Source of the DNA: Campylobacter magnus
Lineage (GTDB): Bacteria > Campylobacterota > Campylobacteria > Campylobacterales > Campylobacteraceae
Length of the DNA stretch: 41,285 bases
Assembly: GCF_028649595.1 (NCBI RefSeq)
Contig: NZ_JAQSLK010000009.1
Coordinates: forward strand, 1-41,285
Reading direction: 5' to 3'
This document shows, in pieces, positions 1 through 7,889 of this stretch. Each line of letters begins with the position of its first letter. Position 1 is the stretch's first letter. Both the position numbers and the translations under genes were made by a program. The notes below the pieces were generated by a model. That model saw only the letters and a list, made by a program, of their open reading frames with translations, was not told where the DNA came from and ran no database searches.

Positions 1-126
1 TTTGGGAATTCTAGTTTGGGAATTCTAGTTTGGGAATTCTAGTTTGGGAATTCTAGTTTGGGAATTCTAGTTTGGGAATTCTAGTTTGGGAATTCTAGTT
101 TGGGAATTCTAGTTTGGGAATTCTAA
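1..126. repeat. Tandem array of a 14-bp unit (9 copies)
   Basis: The unit TTTGGGAATTCTAG repeats head to tail from base 1. Eight copies are perfect and the ninth differs only in its last base. The array probably continues to the left of the window. The unit contains the GGAATTCTAG motif that is scattered over the whole window, and a related 14-bp array (TTTAA in place of TTTGG) lies at 11086-11171. There are no spacers, so it is not a CRISPR. Confidence 0.95.
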
Positions 127-144
127 ATTTATTCTAGGAATTCT

Positions 145-252
145 AGATTTTTGCTCGCTTTTAGGCTAGATAAATCTAGCCTAGCTCGCAAATTTCATAA
201 GGGCTACGCCCTAAACCCTTAGGGGCTGCCGCCCCTAAAACCCCGCTAAAAT
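145..252 (+). repeat. 108-bp dispersed repeat, copy 1
   Basis: This segment recurs in inverted orientation at 34163-34271 with only a few differences. It holds three short dyads in a row: GGCTAGATAAATCTAGCC, AGGGCTACGCCCT and AGGGGCTGCCGCCCCT. No ORF of note crosses it. It could be a non-autonomous mobile element or a structured RNA. The sequence shows only that it is repeated and hairpin-rich. Confidence 0.85.
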
Positions 253-264
253 CTAAAATTCCCT

Positions 265-350
265 GTCATCCTCGGGCTTGACCCGAGGATCTCTATAGGG
301 AATTTTGGAATTCTTTGTGATGAGATCCTCGGGTCAAGCCCGAGGATGAC
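265..350. repeat. REP-like dyad element
   Basis: The outer arms GTCATCCTCGGGCTTGACCC and its reverse complement end in GGATGAC and flank a loop that carries GGAATTC-type sequence. Related elements lie at 9032, 18500, 25322, 31868 and 40898, with a half element at 34119. Such dyads are widespread intergenic repeats in bacteria. No gene is inside. Confidence 0.85.
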
Positions 351-379
351 GCAAGGCGGTCAAGCCAAGAATTTTTATA

Positions 380-416
380 GAGATTGCTCCCTCTGCTTTG
401 CTCCCTCGCAATGACG
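380..416. repeat. Short dispersed repeat ending CGCAATGACG
   Basis: The sequence runs from AGATTGCT to CTCGCAATGACG. Variants occur at 25117-25165, 25260-25300, 25501-25525, 34007-34065 and 34300-34331, in both orientations, always between genes. It is a second intergenic repeat family, often next to the REP-like dyads. Confidence 0.75.
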
Positions 417-468
417 GCGATTTGATGACACAGGGAATTCTAAAATTCCCTAGAATTTTTAGGGGTGT

Positions 469-552
469 TTAGCCCTCTTCTAGCTTGGCTTTGATTAGTT
501 TTTTGATTTTAGCGATGTTTATTTCATCTAGGTGGCGGCTTTTTGCTGGCAA
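469..552 (-). pseudogene. Possible gene-end relic (27 codons)
   Basis: On the minus strand a short open frame reads PAKSRHLDEINIAKIKKLIK followed by AKLEEG and a stop. The composition looks protein-like (charged, helical), unlike the surrounding repeats. There is no ATG; only a TTG at 550-552 could start it, and repeat sequence lies directly upstream. It may be the C-terminal remnant of a gene broken by repeat expansion, or chance. I do not recognise the family. Confidence 0.25.
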
Positions 553-669
553 TCTAGAATTGCAAATCCATTAGAAATTCTAGAATTCCAAATGCAAATT
601 CTAAAATTCCTAAGGCAAATTCTAGAATTCCTACGCAAAAAAGCCTAGGAATTTTAGATTTTTCTTAGC

Positions 670-1335
670 TTATGAGACTGGATCTTTTATGCCAGCTGCC
701 TCAAAGCCTCTAGCCCTTAGCTTACAGCTATCACAAGCTCCGCAAGGCTTGCTATCGCTTTCATAGCAGCTGTAAGTGTGGCTAAAATCCACGCCAAGTT
801 CTGTGCCGATTTTTACAATTTGGCCTTTATTTTTGGCAATTAGCGGGGCGAGCAGTTTAATTTTTGTGCCCGTGCCGCTTTGGATAGCGGCTGTCATCTT
901 GGCTAAAAAATCAGCCGAACAATCAGGATAGCCAGAGCCGTCTTCTTCTACAAGCCCCAAAAATACAGCCTCGCAGCCCTCTTTTTGAGCTAGAGCCACA
1001 GCAATGCTAAGAAAAATGCCATTGCGAAAGGGCACATAGGTGATTGGCGGCTCACTCTTTTTTGCCCCTTCAAATAGCTCTTTGCGGTTTTTTGGCACCT
1101 CAAGGCTAAGATCAGTTAGCGCAGAACCGCCGATGCCAGCAATAAAACTAGCATCAAAAACAAAGCTTTTTGCCCCAAGGTCGCTACAAATATCGTAAAA
1201 ACACTGCCTCTCACGGCTCTGCGTGCGCTGCTTATAGTCAAAATGTAAGCCCAAAATCTCATATCCCTCACGCCTAGCAATAGCCGCAGCGACTGCGCTA
1301 TCCATGCCACCGCTGATTACACAAAGTGCTTTCAT
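670..1335 (-). CDS. queC: 7-cyano-7-deazaguanine (preQ0) synthase QueC
   Basis: QueC converts 7-carboxy-7-deazaguanine to preQ0 using ATP and ammonia, a step in queuosine biosynthesis for tRNA wobble bases. The 221-residue protein begins with the PP-loop ATP pyrophosphatase motif SGGMDS at residues 8-13. It ends with the family's zinc site, where Cys190, Cys198, Cys201 and Cys204 lie in CYESDSKPCGACDSCK. Length and ends fit the family. The ATG follows the stop of the upstream mutase gene by one base, so the two are probably co-transcribed although functionally unrelated. No other queuosine gene is in the window. Recognition is firm. Confidence 0.95.
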   Translation of the reverse strand: MKALCVISGGMDSAVAAAIARREGYEILGLHFDYKQRTQSRERQCFYDICSDLGAKSFVFDASFIAGIGGSALTDLSLEVPKNRKELFEGAKKSEPPITYVPFRNGIFLSIAVALAQKEGCEAVFLGLVEEDGSGYPDCSADFLAKMTAAIQSGTGTKIKLLAPLIAKNKGQIVKIGTELGVDFSHTYSCYESDSKPCGACDSCKLRARGFEAAGIKDPVS

Positions 1336-1336
1336 T

Positions 1337-2710
1337 TTAAAACTCCGCTTTTACTTTGTAAATTAGTTTGCTAAAACGCTCTTGTATGTCAGCCAAATCA
1401 CGCTTTGAGCTAGCCTCAAAGCGAGTTACCAAAACAGGCGTGGTATTGCTCGCTCGCACTAGCGCCCAGCCAGCCTCAAAGCGCACTCTAAGCCCATCAA
1501 TATCTACAATGTCTAAAATTTCAGGCAAATCAGCATTTTTAAGCTCAGCTTTAATTCGCTCAATTACCGCAAATTTCGTGCTTTCAGTGGCTTCTACTTT
1601 TATCTCATCGGTTGAGTAAAGCTTCGGCAGTTTATCAAGCTCGCTCTCAAAATCAATGCCCTTATAAAGCAGCTCTAATGCCCGCACCATCGCATATAGC
1701 GCATCATCAAAGCCAAAATATCGCTCTTTAAAGAAAATATGCCCGCTCACCTCAGCTGCCATGTCAATATTTAGCTCTTTCATCGCCTTTTTTATGTTAC
1801 TATGACCGGTTTTGCCCATAAAGGCTGAGCCAAGCTTGTTTATCTCATCATACATGTTTTGGCTGCATTTTACCTCGCCAAGCACGCGTGGATTTTTCAT
1901 ATTTAGAGCATACAGATAGGCTAGCTCGTCGCCTTTGATAGAGCGCTCGCCGCACAGCACGGCGATACGGTCGCCATCACCATCAAAGCCAAAGCCGATT
2001 TTTGCGCCACTTGCTTTTAACTCAGCTTTTAGATCAGCTAGATTTGCCTCTATGCTAGGGTCAGGGTGGTGGTTTGGAAAGTTGCCATCAGGTTCTGCGT
2101 AGAGCATTTTTGCATTAAGATTTAGTGCTTTTATGATGCGGCTTGCTGCCACGCCAGCTGCACCGTTGCCAAAATCACACACAAAAGGCAGCGCAAAGCC
2201 TTTTAGATGAGAGAAGTTTTTGGTATAAAAATCTTCGTATTTGCTTAAAATATCAAATTTCTGGGCTCTTTTGTCGGTTGGAATATTAGCAGAGCTTGGA
2301 TCTGCTTTTAGCATGCTCTCCACTACTGTGCCAAGTGCTTCTAAGTCCTTGCCAAAAAAGCTATCTGTGCCTATTGTGATTTTAAAGCCGTTGTATTCTT
2401 TTGGGTTGTGAGAGCCTGTGATCATTACATTTGCATCAAACTCGCCACTAAAAACGCTAAAATACCCCACCGGCGTAGGCGCAAGCCCTATGTCAAAAAG
2501 CTCCAAGCCCTGCGCATTTAGCCCTGAGACTAGCGCGCTAAAAAGCATGGGTGCGTGAGTGCGCGCATCATAGCCCACGCTAACACGCTTTGCGCCACGC
2601 TTTTTTATCTGCTCACCAAGCGCTTTGCCGATAGCCTTTACGCTCGCATCATTTAGCTCTTTGCCCACAAGCCCCCTGATATCATACTCTCTAAAAATAT
2701 CTTTTATCAT
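1337..2710 (-). CDS. Phosphomannomutase/phosphoglucomutase (alpha-D-phosphohexomutase family)
   Basis: This enzyme interconverts hexose 1- and 6-phosphates for sugar-nucleotide supply to surface glycans. The 457-residue protein has the family's landmarks in order. The N-terminal FREYDIRG is followed by the phosphoserine loop TGSHNPKEYNGFK with Ser100. The metal-binding loop FDGDGDR has its Asp residues at 243-247, and the sugar-binding loop is AEVSGHIFF. The C-terminal domain holds the phosphate-binding RASNTTP. The FREYDIRG start and TGSHNP loop suit the ManB/AlgC type rather than GlmM. Whether mannose or glucose phosphates are preferred cannot be told from sequence. It lies just upstream of queC on the same strand. 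Confidence 0.92.
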   Translation of the reverse strand: MIKDIFREYDIRGLVGKELNDASVKAIGKALGEQIKKRGAKRVSVGYDARTHAPMLFSALVSGLNAQGLELFDIGLAPTPVGYFSVFSGEFDANVMITGSHNPKEYNGFKITIGTDSFFGKDLEALGTVVESMLKADPSSANIPTDKRAQKFDILSKYEDFYTKNFSHLKGFALPFVCDFGNGAAGVAASRIIKALNLNAKMLYAEPDGNFPNHHPDPSIEANLADLKAELKASGAKIGFGFDGDGDRIAVLCGERSIKGDELAYLYALNMKNPRVLGEVKCSQNMYDEINKLGSAFMGKTGHSNIKKAMKELNIDMAAEVSGHIFFKERYFGFDDALYAMVRALELLYKGIDFESELDKLPKLYSTDEIKVEATESTKFAVIERIKAELKNADLPEILDIVDIDGLRVRFEAGWALVRASNTTPVLVTRFEASSKRDLADIQERFSKLIYKVKAEF

Positions 2711-2715
2711 TTTTT

Positions 2716-2880
2716 ACCTTATTTGGGAATTCTACGGAATTCTAGAATTTTCTAGGGAATTCTAGGGAATTCTAGATTTTTAAAAGCGTATTTTAGCATT
2801 TTATGATAAAAATTTTTGCTGATTTTGCTAGGAATTCTAGATTTTAGTTCTAAATTCTAGATTTTAGTTCTAGATTTATT
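2716..2880. repeat. Cluster of GGAATTCTAG-type repeats
   Basis: Several GGGAATTCTA and CTAGAATTC copies and the partial repeat TCTAGATTTTAGTTCTA occur between the mutase gene and the small ORF downstream. This tract separates the mutase promoter region from the neighbouring gene. No other signal is seen. Confidence 0.7.
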
Positions 2881-2894
2881 AGTAGTTAATTTTT

Positions 2895-3080
2895 TTATAT
2901 CTCTTTTCTTTGCTTGCGGATAAAGTCTTCTACTTGCTTTTTGTTTTTTGGATTTTTTAGGATGTATTGTTCAAACTCGTATTGCCTATCAAGCTTGATT
3001 TTTAGCCAAAAAACCTGCGCATTTACTATTCTATTTTCTGTGATGTATTTTTTTATATTATTAAAAACAGCAGAGTCCAT
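2895..3080 (-). CDS. Small hypothetical protein, 61 aa
   Basis: The ORF encodes a charged, apparently helical soluble protein with no signal peptide and no membrane segment. It is rich in Lys, Asn and Ile, as expected for a Campylobacter gene, and its frame is free of the repeat motif. Only a weak AAAGG-like ribosome-binding site is visible, 14 bases upstream of the ATG. I do not recognise the family. It lies alone between the mutase gene and a GNAT relic. It could be a real small gene or a chance ORF. Confidence 0.5.
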   Translation of the reverse strand: MDSAVFNNIKKYITENRIVNAQVFWLKIKLDRQYEFEQYILKNPKNKKQVEDFIRKQRKEI

Positions 3081-3186
3081 TTTTGGCTAAATACCTTTAT
3101 TGCTTGATTTAGAGTGATTTTGGCGCATTTTAACAAAGTTTTTTAAAAAATCAATACTAAATTAAAGCAAGAATTTTTTAAAACCA

Positions 3187-3311
3187 CTAGAGCAAGTCTG
3201 CGTAACTATCATTTCTCATCACTTTTGCAGCATATAACAAGCACACTCTACAAACTCGCCATTATCATAGCAAACCGTGCGAGAGTCATCAAAAACTATC
3301 TTTAAGCTCAT
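3187..3311 (-). pseudogene. Relic of a YjdJ-like GNAT acetyltransferase gene
   Basis: On the minus strand the ATG at 3311 opens MSLKIVFDDSRTVCYDNGEF, closely matching the start of the GNAT gene at 38942 (MSLMIVFEGSRTACYDSGEF). After about 22 codons the middle, including the acetyl-CoA-binding part, is missing. One base out of frame comes AAKVMRNDSYADLL and a stop, matching that gene's end (VAKVMKNDSYADLL). An internal deletion plus frameshift has therefore destroyed this copy. It occupies most of the 314-bp gap between the small ORF and the DUF2400 gene. Confidence 0.8.
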
Positions 3312-3394
3312 TTTTCTTCACTACAAAAGGCTGTAATTCTAGCATAAAATTCTAAAATTTACTAAGGAATTCTAGAATTTCTAGATTTTTTGGC

Positions 3395-4129
3395 TTATTT
3401 TTTCAAAAGTTCTTTTATCTTGCCACTTTGACCTAGGCGGTAAAGGGCAAAATCGTATTTTATAGGATCATCGCTATCAAACTCTTTTAAACGCTCTGTG
3501 ATTTCTTTGGCGGCTTTAAAGTCGTATTGAGAGCGCTTACAAAGCCCAAGGGCAAGCGAGACCTTGTGCGTGTGCGTATCAAGCGGCAAAATAAGCTCCC
3601 TTGGACTAATGCGCCTAAAAAGCCCAAGATCAATATCGCTAGTTCGCACAAGCCACCTAAGCCACATATTGTAGCGTTTTAGCGGACTTTTTGGGCTTTT
3701 CTCAAAGCTCTTACCAAAGTAAAACTCAAGCCCAGCCGAGCGGTAGCTACTAAGCTCGTAAATCTTTTTAATCAGCGCATTTATGCCATTTTCTATGTAG
3801 AATTCCTTGCCTTGTTTTGCGCCATTTATGATAATATCTTCAATGTCTACCTCGCTTAGTTTTAAAATTATCTTAAAGATTTCATCGCAGTCGCTGCTGT
3901 TTTGAAATCTGTAAATTTTGCCTTTATTTGCGCTAAGATTATCAAAATTTAAAGAGGACAAAAACTTCACAATAGCCTTAGCATTGCCATAACTAAACAA
4001 AGCGCAGGCTAGCATAAGGGCTGGATTTTTTAGAGTGCGTGCAATTTGAAGCGGATCAGCAGCCAAGTTTAAGCCCTGCTCATTTGAGAAAGCTTTGTAT
4101 TCGTTATCTAAAAGTTGTTTTAAGTTCAT
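3395..4129 (-). CDS. DUF2400 (TIGR02757) family protein
   Basis: The 244-residue soluble protein matches a conserved family of unknown function common in Campylobacterota and Bacteroidota. Recognisable segments are LACALFSYGNAKAIVKFL near residue 41, the basic stretch SPLKRYNMWLRWLVR, and PLDTHTHKVSLALGL followed by the C-terminal AKEITERLKEFDSDDPIKYD and FALYRLG. The family is thought to relate to helix-hairpin-helix DNA-glycosylase folds; that is family knowledge, not something visible here. The gene starts two bases after the truD stop, so it is the third gene of a thiL-truD-DUF2400 operon. Confidence 0.85.
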   Translation of the reverse strand: MNLKQLLDNEYKAFSNEQGLNLAADPLQIARTLKNPALMLACALFSYGNAKAIVKFLSSLNFDNLSANKGKIYRFQNSSDCDEIFKIILKLSEVDIEDIIINGAKQGKEFYIENGINALIKKIYELSSYRSAGLEFYFGKSFEKSPKSPLKRYNMWLRWLVRTSDIDLGLFRRISPRELILPLDTHTHKVSLALGLCKRSQYDFKAAKEITERLKEFDSDDPIKYDFALYRLGQSGKIKELLKK

Positions 4130-4131
4130 TT

Positions 4132-5310
4132 TTAATCCTCTTCAAAAAAGTTAAATATATCATCTCGTCCTAGCACTTCACGCAAAAAGTTTGTGGCATA
4201 CGCACCTTTAATTAGCTCAAAACTTAGGCTAAAATGTGCATTTTGCTCGTCGTATTTATAGCTAAGATTATCCGCCCAGATAATAGCAGGACGCCTAGAG
4301 CCATTCATCAGCCCTAAGGTGTCGCTAAAAGGCGAAATGATAATGTTTTCTATAGCCCCAGCCATGCCAAAAGCCCCAAACATCTTTTTGCCAAAAAGTG
4401 GACCCACAGCTGTCTTTTTATGCTCACAAAAAGCTTTTAGCTCAGCTTCTAGCTCATCACAGCCAAAGACAGCGCCTCTTGGGTAATGCCCCAGCGCGTC
4501 ACCTTTAAAAAGCTTAAAAAACTGCTCTTGCGACTTGAGTTCTTTAAAAAACTGGGCACTTTCATTTAGCCCAAAACTAGCAAAAATATCTCTTAGCTCG
4601 CTTGCGCTAAAGCTAGCACAGTAGTGGCTAAGCTCTACTCTAAGGCTAAGCCAGCGATTAAAAAGCTCACTTTGAAAGGCTGAGATTAAAAAATTACTCA
4701 TTTTTGGATTAAAGCGTGATTTTTTGCCCTCTTTTAAAGCGCTTAAAAGCTGAAAGCCGCTTTTTGCATTATCTTTAAACTTGCCAAATCTTTGGTAGCC
4801 AAAATAATTTGGCACTCCGTTTTTTAGCGTGTTAGCAAGGGCCTGTTCTAGTTTTAAGGCATCGGTTTTGCTTACTTTTTTAAGGCGGATAAAAAAAGCA
4901 TTGCCCCTTAAATGCCCCACTCTAAGCTTATTTGCGTGAAGTTCGCTACTTAAAATTTTGATATTTTGGTGGCTAAAAGTGCTTAGTTTGCCGCAAAACT
5001 TCGCTGGAATTGTGATATATTGGCTTGTTAAGCCCTCTTTGTCTTTTAGTCCTGCGTATCCTATATCACGCATTTTTGCGCCAGTAAATGCGCTAAAAGC
5101 ACTAAGCATTTCTTTAGTGCTAAGACCTTTTTTTTGGACATGTATCATCATGTGTTCACCATTTTTGCTTGGGGCATAAAGCGGCAGTTCTCGCACGACA
5201 AAGTCATCAGCATTTTTGCTAAAATGCGCGTTTATGCCCGAGTGCGTGCTTATACTAAGGGGTTTAAAAGTGCTTGAAAGCTCTGTATTTTGGTATTTTA
5301 AGATATCCAT
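4132..5310 (-). CDS. truD: tRNA pseudouridine(13) synthase TruD
   Basis: TruD isomerises uridine 13 of certain tRNAs to pseudouridine. The 392-residue protein has the family order: an N-terminal NADDFVVRELP, then RDIGYAGLKDKEGLTSQ with the catalytic Asp at about residue 90. Next come LRVGHLRGNAFFIRL and the NYFGYQRFG motif before the TruD insertion domain. The N-terminus resembles that of other Campylobacter TruD proteins, so I keep the ATG at 5310 although it overlaps the end of thiL by 47 bases. The overlap suggests translational coupling. Confidence 0.95.
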   Translation of the reverse strand: MDILKYQNTELSSTFKPLSISTHSGINAHFSKNADDFVVRELPLYAPSKNGEHMMIHVQKKGLSTKEMLSAFSAFTGAKMRDIGYAGLKDKEGLTSQYITIPAKFCGKLSTFSHQNIKILSSELHANKLRVGHLRGNAFFIRLKKVSKTDALKLEQALANTLKNGVPNYFGYQRFGKFKDNAKSGFQLLSALKEGKKSRFNPKMSNFLISAFQSELFNRWLSLRVELSHYCASFSASELRDIFASFGLNESAQFFKELKSQEQFFKLFKGDALGHYPRGAVFGCDELEAELKAFCEHKKTAVGPLFGKKMFGAFGMAGAIENIIISPFSDTLGLMNGSRRPAIIWADNLSYKYDEQNAHFSLSFELIKGAYATNFLREVLGRDDIFNFFEED

Positions 5311-6085
5311 TTTTTACTTGTCCTATTATAGTTAGTTTTGTGCGAGTTTGCTTTGCAAAACCTTGCACTCTTGCTTTATTTTTGGGGCTAAAAGCTACTA
5401 AAAGCTCGTATTCTTCACCACTTAGCCACTGGCTTTTGCTAAGTTTTGCGCTTATTTTTGCGCCCTTTTTGCCCAAAAACTTTGGCAAATCATTTGCTAG
5501 TCCATCGCTGATATCCATCGTGCTTTTTAGAATTTTGGCTGATTTTTTCATAAACTCTATTCTTAAACTTGGCTTTATAAATCTAGAATTCCTAGCAATT
5601 TTACCGCCGTTTTGTAGAATTTTTAGCCCTTTTAAAGACAGCCCCAAAGAGCCTGTAAAAGCAATAAAATCGCCATTTTTAGCCTTTTTGCGAAAAAGAG
5701 TTTTTTTATTTGCCTTTGATATGATTGTAAGGCTAATTATGATTTTATCCGCACTTGTAGTATCGCCGCCTATTATGCTTACTCCATGCTTAGCGCAAGT
5801 GCTTAAAATTCCAGCACAAAGTGCGTTTATTTCATCATTTTCTAGCTCTTTTGGCAGAGCAAGTCCCAAAAGGGCAAAAAGCGGCGTAGCATTCATAGCA
5901 ATAGCATCGCTTAGATTTACTAGCACGGCTTTTGCGCCGATTTGCTCCATATTTAGCCACTCACGCTTAAAGTGGACATTTTCTATAAAAAGGTCTTTGC
6001 TATAAACAAAATCCCCCAAAAGTGCGCCATCATCGCCGTTTAGTGCGTGAGCAAAATGTGAAATTATCCTTGCTTCTTTATCCAT
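5264..6085 (-). CDS. thiL: Thiamine-monophosphate kinase ThiL
   Basis: ThiL phosphorylates thiamine monophosphate to the active cofactor thiamine diphosphate. The 273-residue protein shows GDDGALLG near the start, VHF and the metal-binding NLSDAIAMNATP. These are followed by IIGGDTTSAD and the late MDISDGLANDLPKFL, the usual PurM-like (AIR synthase) order. It is somewhat shorter than E. coli ThiL, as is common in Campylobacter. It is the first gene of the leftward operon, and its start faces bioF across about 100 bases. A GAATTCCTAG repeat half lies inside the coding sequence near 5587. Confidence 0.92.
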   Translation of the reverse strand: MDKEARIISHFAHALNGDDGALLGDFVYSKDLFIENVHFKREWLNMEQIGAKAVLVNLSDAIAMNATPLFALLGLALPKELENDEINALCAGILSTCAKHGVSIIGGDTTSADKIIISLTIISKANKKTLFRKKAKNGDFIAFTGSLGLSLKGLKILQNGGKIARNSRFIKPSLRIEFMKKSAKILKSTMDISDGLANDLPKFLGKKGAKISAKLSKSQWLSGEEYELLVAFSPKNKARVQGFAKQTRTKLTIIGQVKNGYLKIPKYRAFKHF

Positions 6086-6135
6086 TTTTAGGCTTTTTTT
6101 ATCGTATTTTAGCTAAAAATTGCTACATTTTTTGC

Positions 6136-6141
6136 TAAAAT
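6136..6141 (+). promoter_or_regulatory. Probable -10 element for the bio operon
   Basis: TTTTTTGCTAAAATACAG lies about 50 bases before the bioF ATG, with TAAAAT as the -10. T-rich tracts upstream replace a clear -35, as is usual in Campylobacter sigma-70 promoters. It is the only good candidate in the thiL/bioF divergent gap. Confidence 0.45.
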
Positions 6142-6187
6142 ACAGACAAAATTTTTATAAAAAGTATTTAAAAACAAAGCAAATTTT

Positions 6188-7273
6188 ATGGATATTTTAA
6201 AAGAGCTTAAAACAATCAAAGAAAATAATAACCACAGAAGCCTAAAAACAGCACGCATAAATGGCGCAAATATTGAAATAGAAGGTAAAAAAGCAGTAAA
6301 TTTAGCCAGTAATGACTACCTTGGCATTGCTAGTGATGAAAGCCTTAGGCAAAGCTTTTTAGAGCAAATCGCTTATAAAAATATCTTTTTTGGCGCAGGG
6401 GCTAGCAGGCTGATTTATAGCGCAGGCGATGAGTACGAGAGCTTGGAGAGCTGGTTTAATGAAAGGTTTGCTAACAAAAAAGCTCTTATTTTTAACTCCG
6501 GTTACTCGGCAAATTTTACTTTTATTTCGTGTTTTGGGGGCGCTGATACTTTATTTTTAGCTGATAAGCTAGTCCATGCTTCTATGATAGATGCGTTAAA
6601 AAGCGCAAACTTTAAACGCTTTAAGCACAATGACGCAAATGATCTAGCAAGGCTTTTGGAGCAAAATAAAGATAAATATAAACAAATCATCGTGCTTTGT
6701 GAGAGCCTTTATAGCATGGATGGAGATTATGCGCCTTTAATCCAGTTTAGAAAGCTTTGCGATAGTTTTGGAGCTTTGCTTTATGTAGATGAGGCGCATA
6801 GCTTTTTTGCTCTAAATGAGCTTGGAGAGTGCGAGGCTAGTGGCGTTAGAGCGGATTTTATGCTCTTTACTCTTAGCAAGGCAGTCGGCGGATATGGGGC
6901 TGTGCTTTTAGCAGATGAGATGACAAGAGATTTTTTAATCAACAAAGCAAGGGCTTTGATTTACAGCACAGCAATAGCCCCTGTAAATGCTGCGTGGGCA
7001 AACTTCGTGCTAAATACCGATTTTAGCTCTAGGCGTGAAAATCTGCGTAAAAATATAGAATTCCTAGCTCTTTCGCGCTCACAGATTGCGCCTTTTATTT
7101 GTAAGAGTTCTGCTATTGCGCTAAATCTTAGCAAAAGGCTATTAGAATGTGGATATTTCATCCCAGCTCTGCGGCCGCCAACAGTAAAAGAACCACGACT
7201 TCGCATAAGTCTGCGTGCTGATATAGAAACTTGCAAATTGGTTAAACTTAAAGAGATTTTAAATGAAATATGA
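6188..7273 (+). CDS. bioF: 8-amino-7-oxononanoate synthase BioF
   Basis: BioF condenses a pimeloyl thioester with L-alanine to give KAPA, the first ring-building step of biotin synthesis. This 361-residue PLP enzyme shows NLASNDYLG, GAGASRLI and then SMDGDYAPL. The PLP-binding VDEAHS is followed by LSKAVGGYGA, in which Lys231 should form the Schiff base. The C-terminal LRISLRADIE is typical. It is slightly shorter than the E. coli enzyme. Its stop overlaps the bioG start by 11 bases, and bioC follows, which supports BioF over the related glycine C-acetyltransferase (Kbl). Confidence 0.93.
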   Translation: MDILKELKTIKENNNHRSLKTARINGANIEIEGKKAVNLASNDYLGIASDESLRQSFLEQIAYKNIFFGAGASRLIYSAGDEYESLESWFNERFANKKALIFNSGYSANFTFISCFGGADTLFLADKLVHASMIDALKSANFKRFKHNDANDLARLLEQNKDKYKQIIVLCESLYSMDGDYAPLIQFRKLCDSFGALLYVDEAHSFFALNELGECEASGVRADFMLFTLSKAVGGYGAVLLADEMTRDFLINKARALIYSTAIAPVNAAWANFVLNTDFSSRRENLRKNIEFLALSRSQIAPFICKSSAIALNLSKRLLECGYFIPALRPPTVKEPRLRISLRADIETCKLVKLKEILNEI

Positions 7274-7889
7274 GCTTATCAAAAAATCGCCAAAAATGAT
7301 AATTGCCTTTTTGGGATATTCTTTTTTGCCAAAAAGCCTAGCGCATTTAGAGCTTGGCGAGTATGGTCTAGGCGTGGTTTATGAGTATAGCGAGCTTAGC
7401 TTTGATAAATTAGAGTTCTCAAAGCTACTTGGAGAGCAAAATTATCTTTTTGCCTTTTCTATGGGCGTGGCGGTGGCAAATCGTTTTTGTGCTGATTTTA
7501 GCTTTAAAAAATCTGTGGCGATGAACGGCTCAAATGCTGGTATAGACGCACAAAAGGGAATTTCTAGCAGTGATTTTAAAGCTAGCATTGATAGCTTTGA
7601 TTTTGAGGGCTTTAAAAGGCTGTGTTTTTTGGGCGAGTTAAAAAAGGTAAACTTTGCTTTTAATGCTAAAGCAAAGGCTGAGCTAGAAAGGCTTTATTCT
7701 TATTTTTCTAGTGAAAAAAAACTAGGGAGTCCTAGAATTTGGGATAAAATGATACTCTCAAAAAAAGATAAAGTCTTTGCTAACGGGGCTATTTTAGCTG
7801 AAAATGAGTTTAAAAACTTAGAGAGTATTAACGCCCCACATTTTGGGCTGTTTTATTACAAAACTTGGGAGCAGATTTTTGAGATTTGA
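7263..7889 (+). CDS. bioG: BioG-type pimeloyl-ACP methyl ester esterase (DUF452)
   Basis: BioG removes the methyl group from pimeloyl-ACP methyl ester and so ends the BioC-dependent detour through fatty acid synthesis. The 208-residue protein has the DUF452 pattern: an N-terminal AFLGYSF loop, then FAFSMGVAVAN with the likely nucleophile Ser, and a late PHFGLFYYKTWEQI carrying the likely catalytic His. It sits between bioF and bioC and overlaps both, as in C. jejuni. Motif and context together make the call firm. The exact catalytic triad is inferred. Confidence 0.88.
   Translation: MKYELIKKSPKMIIAFLGYSFLPKSLAHLELGEYGLGVVYEYSELSFDKLEFSKLLGEQNYLFAFSMGVAVANRFCADFSFKKSVAMNGSNAGIDAQKGISSSDFKASIDSFDFEGFKRLCFLGELKKVNFAFNAKAKAELERLYSYFSSEKKLGSPRIWDKMILSKKDKVFANGAILAENEFKNLESINAPHFGLFYYKTWEQIFEI

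Noticed and set aside
1-126. CRISPR-like array
   Set aside because: The 14-bp units are directly adjacent with no spacers, and the unit is the genome's common repeat. No cas genes are present.
5274-6005. 243-codon plus-strand ORF opposite thiL
   Set aside because: It is the antisense shadow of thiL; its hydrophobic, Ser/Phe-rich composition comes from complementing Lys/Glu-rich coding sequence.
7843-7878. ATG at 7843 as the bioC start
   Set aside because: It would add 12 residues not expected in BioC and overlap bioG by 47 bases; TTG 7879 has a better-placed GGGAG.
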